From: BOG-1184 sp049514575
GTDB lineage: Bacteria > Fibrobacterota > Chitinivibrionia > Chitinivibrionales > Chitinispirillaceae
DNA: 48,298 nucleotides
NCBI GenBank assembly: GCA_049514575.1
Contig: JBEKUX010000020.1
Coordinates: 1-48,298 of the forward strand
Direction: 5' to 3'
The translations under genes and the position numbers were made by a program. This document shows positions 42,924 to 48,298 of the stretch, piece after piece. Each line of letters opens with the position of its first letter. The stretch's first letter is position 1. Under the pieces are notes generated by a model. That model ran no database searches and was not told the DNA's origin. It saw only the letters and a program-made list of their open reading frames with translations.

Positions 42924-44081
42924 TTATCTTCTGACACAGCGGAAACCAACGCCGTAAGTGTGGTAAGACGGCGTTTGAGCAAAGCGCATACCGGAGCGCA
43001 GGTTTATGTCCATGATACCGTCGTCCCAACATCCCCCGCGCAACACACGTAAACTTCCTGAATCAGGACCAGTCGGGTCAATCGACGGACTTACACTGTA
43101 ATAGTTGTAATCAATAAAGTCATTGCACCATTCGAAAACATTGCCGCTCATATCATATAAGCCATAGGCATTCGGCTTTTTGCCTGCAACAGGCTGTGTG
43201 GAATCTCGTGAACTACCCCACCATACCGCGTTACTGTCCATCACCAACGTGTCATCCACGGATATCGGAGGATAATTGCGTCCCCAGTAATAATCGGTAG
43301 CCGTTCCGGCCCGGCAGGCATACTCCCATTCGGCTTCCGTGGGCAAACGATAGCCTTGCTTTGTAAAATCAATTGACAATCCGACTAAATCCGTACAACC
43401 TTTTCCTGCTGTGCCGGATATGCTCGTGAAACGATATACCGTATCCCGCCCTTCGTATTTGCTTCGGGCATTACAATAAAGAACCGCATCAAACCATGTG
43501 ACGGAATCTACCGGACGGTGCAAGTTCCCTATAAAACCTGAAGGGTTTACCCCCATTAGCGAAAGGTAATCGGCCTGGGTCACCTCCGTGGTGTCTATGT
43601 AGAAAGACGATATTGTTACCCAATGTATCGGCTGCTCAAACCAATTAACTGTCGATCCCATCTGAAATGTTCCGCTATTAATCTGCCGCATACCCTTAGG
43701 CGTTGGAATTTGAACCGAAAAATGCCATACATCTCCTTTTGTAACAGTTTTCACGTCCGATGCAGCCACATACCAGTAATAGGTGGCGTTGAGTGAAAGA
43801 TGCAATGCAAGATACGTAGTGTCTATCTGGCTGCCGGATACTCTCGTTACGGGTGGATTAGCTTGATCAAGATATACGTCGTATGTCACAGTATCACTCG
43901 CGTTAGCATCACCACCCGTCCAGCTAAGTCGAAGTGACGTATCCGGATAGATCGCTCCATTGGCCGGGATAGGATTCGACGGCTTATTGGGCGCCTGCCA
44001 CCCTCCGGTCACATTAAGCTTACTGCATCCGCCAAACAGCAGAATCGAAGAAATTATGCAGACAAAAATTAAGATTCGCAT
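42924..44081 (-). CDS. Lipoprotein with FN3-like and FGE/SUMF1-like domains, inside the T6SS operon
   Basis: 385 residues. The signal peptide ends at a lipobox-like FGGC (Cys19), so it is probably a lipoprotein. Residues about 32-128 look like a fibronectin-III or similar beta-sandwich (LRLSWTGGDANASDTVTYDVYL in parts, YYWYVAASD). Residues 130-385 form an FGE-sulfatase/SUMF1 domain: MRQINSGTFQMGS, YRLPTEAEWEYACRAGT, YGLYDMSGNVFEWCND, RVLRGGCWDDG, GVGFRCVRR. Aligned by eye, the two active cysteines of true FGE (CxxxxC before the last block) are absent, so it is likely a binding domain. It sits between tssL and tssM. It may act like TagR of Pseudomonas or replace TssJ. Confidence 0.88.
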   Translation of the reverse strand: MRILIFVCIISSILLFGGCSKLNVTGGWQAPNKPSNPIPANGAIYPDTSLRLSWTGGDANASDTVTYDVYLDQANPPVTRVSGSQIDTTYLALHLSLNATYYWYVAASDVKTVTKGDVWHFSVQIPTPKGMRQINSGTFQMGSTVNWFEQPIHWVTISSFYIDTTEVTQADYLSLMGVNPSGFIGNLHRPVDSVTWFDAVLYCNARSKYEGRDTVYRFTSISGTAGKGCTDLVGLSIDFTKQGYRLPTEAEWEYACRAGTATDYYWGRNYPPISVDDTLVMDSNAVWWGSSRDSTQPVAGKKPNAYGLYDMSGNVFEWCNDFIDYNYYSVSPSIDPTGPDSGSLRVLRGGCWDDGIMDINLRSGMRFAQTPSYHTYGVGFRCVRR

Positions 44082-44110
44082 ATATAAAGATCCCCGTATT
44101 AATTCTTATA

Positions 44111-44860
44111 TTATCTCAAATTCAGCCGGTCTACTATTTTCAGCACGCTTCCAAGATTGATTGACGTCAGAACAAAAAGGATAAGGTAAACAACCATGCA
44201 CGCGCCTCCGGCAATTGCTCCGCCCATCCAGAGCGGAAACTGACCTGACCCCGACTTTCTAAAAGACGTTCCTGGATCGGTACGGTTGCCATGAGGCGAT
44301 AATGCCGATGAAATACGTATTTTAGCCCTTCTGAGCTTCCTGCCTGACTCCTCAAGCAAACTGCTCCGTTCCTCAGGATTCAAGACCTTGTATTTTCCCT
44401 CGAATCCAAGCGAAAGACAGAGATAATACACTTCGAGCGTGTCCTTTTTCTTTTCGGCATTCGCCTGCAATTTCTGTAAACGGTTGTAAAACTCTTCTCC
44501 GGCAATGTTATCACCAAAAAGATCGAGCTGAAGCGGCCTGCCGAACCAGTAATCCCTGCATGCGCCCGGAACCGATAAAACGGTTTCATCAATAAGCGCA
44601 ACGATCGCATACAACGCCTCATTGACTGCTTCTTCAGCGATGCCGGCGGTTTTACAGTTCCTTTTGAAAAGATCAAGGTAATACACGACGAGTTTGCGTA
44701 AACTCGCCGGATCACCGAGGTCTTCGGATTCACGCATGCGGATTACAATCATGAAAAGATCCGTGGCCAAACCGGCCATATCACGCGCACCGCCGATTGC
44801 TTTGCTTATGTCGATATTAAGTGTCTGACTGGAAATCGTATCAACAAATGACTGAGCCAT
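44111..44860 (-). CDS. tssL: T6SS membrane complex protein TssL (DotU type)
   Basis: 249 residues. The cytoplasmic DotU domain (about 25-185) is clear: RKLVVYYLDLFKRNCK, EALYAIVALIDETVL, RPLQLDLFGDNIAGEEFYNRL and YYLCLSLGFEGKYKV. A single C-terminal TM (about 215-240, GGAIAGGACMVVYLILFVLTS) anchors it in the inner membrane. There is no OmpA-type peptidoglycan-binding extension, so wall anchoring would need a separate protein. It follows tssK by 27 bases and precedes the FGE lipoprotein gene by 29. Confidence 0.95.
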   Translation of the reverse strand: MAQSFVDTISSQTLNIDISKAIGGARDMAGLATDLFMIVIRMRESEDLGDPASLRKLVVYYLDLFKRNCKTAGIAEEAVNEALYAIVALIDETVLSVPGACRDYWFGRPLQLDLFGDNIAGEEFYNRLQKLQANAEKKKDTLEVYYLCLSLGFEGKYKVLNPEERSSLLEESGRKLRRAKIRISSALSPHGNRTDPGTSFRKSGSGQFPLWMGGAIAGGACMVVYLILFVLTSINLGSVLKIVDRLNLR

Positions 44861-44887
44861 AGTAAATGCCGCTCTTTCTGTTGCCGT

Positions 44888-46240
44888 TTACTGCCTGAGC
44901 GCAAGCATTTCGAGTTTGAGTTCCGGATAATTATTCGGGAAATACATGGCAATGGAGCCCGCGCTCTGCATTCCCCGCCAGAACTGGCTCTGCTGATCTA
45001 GCGCAAAATACAGAAAACCGGGCTTGGTCGAAAGACCTTCGGGCGGGTGCGCCACATGGATAAGCGGCAGACCGGGCATTGCCGACGAAATAAGCAGGTC
45101 GAGACGATCTCGCGAGCTCATTTTGATCCGCTGCGCGACGCCAATGATAAGCTCTTTTTCCGATACCTTCGCCGACACACCGAGGTAAAAACGCGCTGTT
45201 GCCATTAATTTCTCGTTCGGTAATTTGCAGACATAGGTCGCGGGATTGACCTGTTCGAGCGGAATGACCATGCATCCTGCATCGATATCCGCTTCAAGCA
45301 CTGACCGGATAAGTTTCATGAGGCCACCGAACGTCCCGGAAAGATTTTCATGGTCATAACGACTCAGATCCTTGAGCGACACCTCGGAAGAGTATGCGGT
45401 CAGCGCCCCGGCAAACTGCGTGAGCAGCTTGAACAGTTCAAACGGATGTACGCGCGGTTCGAAATGGTAGTGGTTGAGAAGCGGTGTATAGGTATTGACC
45501 GTTTCGAGAAGCCTGAACGCGGTTTCCTCGGTAGAGGAAAAGGTGGCTTTACCGCTCGTACCTTCTTTGCGGCCCTGGGAAAGAGAAACGCTTTTAGCAA
45601 GCAGAAGCTCAAGCAGGCCCCTGAGCAGACCCATAAGATGCGGTGATCCGCCGACCTGCATCAGCGGGGGGATGAAATCTTCCTGCAGTTCGATCTGGCC
45701 GTTCGGATTGCGCTTGAGCCGTGCGATGTGCAATGTGGTGTAATTGTCAAGGCTTTCACCGCCGAAAAGGATGGTGGAGTTGTAGGCCGCTACTTCCAGC
45801 TGTTTTTTCTGGATGCCGGAGACCTCATCGACAAAGGTACCATTCTGAAGCCGGTAACGGCAATGCGCAGCAGAGCTTTCAGCAGGACCGGCCACGCTTG
45901 CCCTGCCTTCTATCGTCAACGGAAGGGCAAGAAATACCTCGCAACTCTGCTGTTCATGAGAAAAATGGTCTGCAAACGAACGGGATGGAGGAGGATCGTC
46001 CTCAATAGGTATTGAAAACACGGTTCCATCGGGAAAAATACCGGAACAGGACGTCAGCATGAAAACGCCGTTGGTCAGCGCGGCACTGTCCACGGTGCAG
46101 TCACTAATTCCTGAAAAAAACGGGTTTAAATACTGCCATCCGGCGGCCATCGTACCTTCAATAAAACGATCGGCCTGCTGAAAATGCTGGGGCTGCAGAA
46201 ACATCCCCTCTTTCCAGATAACTCGTTTCCTTTTCGGCAC
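44888..46240 (-). CDS. tssK: T6SS baseplate adaptor TssK
   Basis: 450 residues from GTG 46240. An ATG fifteen bases earlier is in frame, but it lies on the AGGAGG ribosome site, so the GTG is the likely start and gives (M)PKRKRVIWKEG. TssK links the baseplate to the TssJLM membrane complex. It is recognised by VIWKEGMFLQPQHFQQADRF at the N-terminus, ISRL-type core strands, and the C-terminal SPGLPLIHV-like MPGLPLIHVAHPPEGL and FLYFALDQQSQFW. First gene of the minus-strand T6SS unit, divergent from the PEGA gene. Sheath, Hcp and VgrG genes are not in the window. Confidence 0.95.
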   Translation of the reverse strand: MPKRKRVIWKEGMFLQPQHFQQADRFIEGTMAAGWQYLNPFFSGISDCTVDSAALTNGVFMLTSCSGIFPDGTVFSIPIEDDPPPSRSFADHFSHEQQSCEVFLALPLTIEGRASVAGPAESSAAHCRYRLQNGTFVDEVSGIQKKQLEVAAYNSTILFGGESLDNYTTLHIARLKRNPNGQIELQEDFIPPLMQVGGSPHLMGLLRGLLELLLAKSVSLSQGRKEGTSGKATFSSTEETAFRLLETVNTYTPLLNHYHFEPRVHPFELFKLLTQFAGALTAYSSEVSLKDLSRYDHENLSGTFGGLMKLIRSVLEADIDAGCMVIPLEQVNPATYVCKLPNEKLMATARFYLGVSAKVSEKELIIGVAQRIKMSSRDRLDLLISSAMPGLPLIHVAHPPEGLSTKPGFLYFALDQQSQFWRGMQSAGSIAMYFPNNYPELKLEMLALRQ

Positions 46241-46246
46241 AGAATA

Positions 46247-46252
46247 CCTCCT
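46247..46252 (-). promoter_or_regulatory. Ribosome site that sets the tssK start
   Basis: AGGAGG on the minus strand at 46252-46247, six bases before GTG 46240. The upstream in-frame ATG (46255-46253) directly abuts this site, so using it would leave the best Shine-Dalgarno of the region inside the gene. Confidence 0.7.
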
Positions 46253-46272
46253 CATGAAAAAAAGATCGAAGG

Positions 46273-46300
46273 TTGTATAGCAGAAGCTTTAATATATATA
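46273..46300 (+). promoter_or_regulatory. Candidate promoter of the PEGA protein gene
   Basis: TTGTAT (46273-46278) and TATATA (46295-46300) are 16 bases apart within an AT-rich patch of the tssK-PEGA divergent gap. The tssK promoter must lie in the same gap but could not be picked out. Confidence 0.35.
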
Positions 46301-46406
46301 TTTCTTCGCTATCGTCCAACCGTGCGTATTAAAACTTACTTCCGTACGGGGAAACGGGGCATGCCGGTAATAGCCTGATATTCATTCATAAATGCAGGAG
46401 ATCACC

Positions 46407-47159
46407 ATGTCCGTGCGCTTCCATTTACCTTTGAAGACAGACATGTTTGCGTTATTTATCGCGGGACTGTGCATACCGATATTTGCCGAAGGTACACTGA
46501 CGGTCAAGACCGACCCTGAAGGAATCGAAGTATGGCTGGGTGACAAATTCATCGGCCAATCGCCGGTCATTGAAAAAAAGATCAGAGCAGGCCGATATAC
46601 TTTGAAACTCGTTGATCCTGCCCAGCACTCAAGTGTGAATGAAGAACTTCTTATTCAGGATGGTACGCCAACGGTCATTGAGCGGACCATTTCCTCAAAA
46701 TTCGGAAGCCTCAAAGTCACTTCGGATCCAGAAGGCGTCGATGTGTATATAGCAACTGAACTGGGAAAAACGCCGCTTTCAAACGACTTCATGAACCCGG
46801 GGAAATACCGTATTGAACTTCGTGCGCCTAATTCATCGTACCAGACCGCAGTATCTGAAATAACTGTTCCCAAGGGTGAGACGGTTTCCATCGACCAGAA
46901 AATGCAAAAACAGCCATTTTTCACAACAAAAAATATTGCATCGCTTGTGTTGCTGTCCGGCGCAGCAGGAGGTTTTGCGTGGGGACTGATTGAACAGGGC
47001 CATTGCCGAATGTATCAGGAACGTCTCAACAAGACAACGATTCCTGCTGATAAGTCCGCGCTGCAGGATAAAATTGACGGGGCTTCTCTTGGCCGGACAT
47101 TCGGTGTTATAATCGGATCAGCATGTCTTGTCGGGCTTGAAATAGTTGTGTTATTTTAG
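46407..47159 (+). CDS. PEGA-domain membrane protein
   Basis: 250 residues from ATG 46407, preceded by AGGAG at good spacing. An ATG fifteen bases earlier lies just upstream of that site and is rejected. The signal peptide is about 13-28 (MFALFIAGLCIPIFAEG). Two PEGA repeats follow: LTVKTDPEGIEVWLGDKFIGQSP (in parts, about 31-55) and LKVTSDPEGVDVYIATELGKTPL (about 102-125). Two TM segments lie at about 168-190 and 228-248. PEGA domains are small periplasmic beta folds, often beside Ser/Thr kinases and surface systems. It sits 44 bases before the kinase gene and divergent from tssK, which suggests a T6SS-linked sensor or anchor role. Confidence 0.82.
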   Translation: MSVRFHLPLKTDMFALFIAGLCIPIFAEGTLTVKTDPEGIEVWLGDKFIGQSPVIEKKIRAGRYTLKLVDPAQHSSVNEELLIQDGTPTVIERTISSKFGSLKVTSDPEGVDVYIATELGKTPLSNDFMNPGKYRIELRAPNSSYQTAVSEITVPKGETVSIDQKMQKQPFFTTKNIASLVLLSGAAGGFAWGLIEQGHCRMYQERLNKTTIPADKSALQDKIDGASLGRTFGVIIGSACLVGLEIVVLF

Positions 47160-47203
47160 CTTCAGTTAAAAATATTTATACAATTGTCCGATAAAAAAAA
47201 ATA

Positions 47204-48298
47204 ATGGAACCACCCAACGATTCAAATAAACCGGGCAGCGAAGACCAAAAACCTTCCCTCGATAAAACACTTATTGAGGGTGAGCCGCCTGTTTCGGGTG
47301 AGAATGCGACAGTCAAGCCGGGAACCGATTCATCCCTTTCAAGCGGAAAGAGACTTGATGTGACGCAGCTCGGAGGTGTTAATCCGTACGCTCAGCAGGC
47401 TAAACAGGAAATCACCGATGTCAATATGCTGCCCAGCGGTAAGGAACCTATTCCCCTGGGCTCCGGTATTATCGTGGGACTTCTCGGTACCGGCGGCATG
47501 GCCCGGGTCTATAAAATCTGGAACGAAAAACTTGAAGTCCCCCGTGCAGTCAAGATCCTGATCCCTACCCAGCAGAAAGACCTTAAAAACCGATTCGAAA
47601 CCGAAGTTAAAATTACGGCAAAATTGCACCATCCGAACATTGTAGAAATTTACAGCGTCGGAGAATGGAACGGCCTTCCATTCCTTGAAATGGAACTCAT
47701 CGAAGGCGATTCGATCGAGACAATAATCGCACGTTACGGTAAATTGCCGTTCTCCGTGTGCTGCGCCATCGCCATTTTTGTCGCACGGGCGCTTGTGTAT
47801 GCCCACGGTCAGGAGTTCCTCCTGTACGGAAAAAATTATCACGGAGTCATCCACCGCGACCTCAAACCGGCAAATGTCATGATTTCAAAAAACGGTGAGG
47901 TCAAGCTCATGGATTTCGGGATCGCGCGACCTACCGAAGCAAGTCTGCACACCGTCGAAGGAAATATTGTCGGCACCATGCAATATCTCTCCCCGGAACA
48001 GATTGACGGCATTGCCATAGACGGCCGTACTGACGTTTATTCGTTCGGTGCGATTCTTTATGAGATGCTTACCGGTACAAAAACTTTTCCTCAGGAAACC
48101 ATCACCAACCTGATGAAAAAGAAAATCGTCAACGAGTACCGCAAATTCTCGGAATTCGATTTTCCGATTTCACCGGCACTGGCGAAAATAACCCAGAAAT
48201 GCCTTCAGTCATCAAAGGAAACACGGTTCAGTTCGGCAAGCGAGCTCCTGAAAGAGCTCGAAGCCACGCACCCCACATTGACCGATGACGATCCAGCC
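47204..48298 (+). CDS. Hanks-type Ser/Thr protein kinase (PpkA-like by context), C-terminus cut by window edge
   Basis: I translated this from ATG 47204. The frame is open for 365 codons to the window end, so the C-terminus is missing. Residues 1-85 are a charged, Thr/Ser/Gly-rich tail (for example SLDKTLIEGE). The kinase domain (about 86-350) is complete in its motifs: GTGGMARVY (95-103), Lys117 in RAVKIL, Glu134 in FETEVKI, HRDLKPANVM (217-226), DFG at 237-239, and APE-like SPEQ at 263-266. It should be active. Next to tssK and a PEGA gene, and with an FGE-domain protein in the T6SS unit, it fits a PpkA-like controller of T6SS. Whether a TM and periplasmic sensor follow cannot be seen. Confidence 0.88.
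   Translation, partial: MEPPNDSNKPGSEDQKPSLDKTLIEGEPPVSGENATVKPGTDSSLSSGKRLDVTQLGGVNPYAQQAKQEITDVNMLPSGKEPIPLGSGIIVGLLGTGGMARVYKIWNEKLEVPRAVKILIPTQQKDLKNRFETEVKITAKLHHPNIVEIYSVGEWNGLPFLEMELIEGDSIETIIARYGKLPFSVCCAIAIFVARALVYAHGQEFLLYGKNYHGVIHRDLKPANVMISKNGEVKLMDFGIARPTEASLHTVEGNIVGTMQYLSPEQIDGIAIDGRTDVYSFGAILYEMLTGTKTFPQETITNLMKKKIVNEYRKFSEFDFPISPALAKITQKCLQSSKETRFSSASELLKELEATHPTLTDDDPA

Noticed and set aside
47339..47854. Minus-strand 171-codon open frame
   Set aside because: It is antisense to the kinase domain, whose motifs are intact on the plus strand.

Overview
The window comes from a Gram-negative (diderm) bacterium. It encodes an outer-membrane secretin, beta-barrel proteins, signal-peptide and lipoprotein-like proteins, a type IVa pilus machine and the core of a type VI secretion system (T6SS). 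The mix (bacterial Ig-like repeat protein, peptidase-MA/beta-propeller/barrel protein, eukaryotic-type UDP-glucose pyrophosphorylase, PEGA protein, Hanks kinase, FGE-domain lipoprotein) suggests the Fibrobacterota/Chitinispirillia or a related FCB lineage. That placement is an inference from gene content only. No tRNA, rRNA, transposase or CRISPR array was recognised.

Region 1 (1-4.2 kb): a GT39-like polytopic membrane protein cut by the window edge, a small four-cysteine protein, a second large membrane protein and tyrS.

Region 2 (4.5-23.6 kb): an almost complete type IVa pilus locus. It opens with a large Ig-repeat surface protein and an outer-membrane barrel protein. Then come pilC, three tandem major-pilin-like genes, two minor pilin genes, a PilX-like gene, pilM-N-O-P-Q, pilT and pilB, all on the plus strand. 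A second retraction-type ATPase gene faces pilB and overlaps it by 4 bp. Prepilin peptidase (pilD) is absent. Four copies of an intergenic inverted-repeat element lie between genes here, and one supplies the pilM stop codon. Several other hairpins separate the pilin genes.

Region 3 (23.8-29.9 kb, minus strand): a tightly packed five-gene unit. It encodes a LolA-like periplasmic protein, a YidD-domain protein with a signal peptide, two TPR proteins sharing a C-terminal membrane motif, and a 1053-residue peptidase-MA/propeller/barrel protein. It looks like an uncharacterised envelope system.

Region 4 (30.0-39.3 kb): a repeat-rich secreted protein gene with its own promoter and terminator. Upstream lies a long minus-strand run: larE, an inositol-monophosphatase family gene, marC, folC, an AEC transporter gene and an iron/B12-type ABC importer pair. 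On the plus strand are a UGPase gene and a hypothetical gene.

Region 5 (39.3-48.3 kb): T6SS genes tssK, tssL and tssM on the minus strand. A lipoprotein with an FGE/SUMF1-like domain sits between tssL and tssM. Divergent from tssK are a PEGA-domain membrane protein gene and a Hanks-type Ser/Thr kinase gene that runs off the right edge. Kinase plus FGE-domain protein recalls the TagR-PpkA threonine-phosphorylation control of Pseudomonas T6SS. The lipoprotein could also stand in for the missing TssJ.
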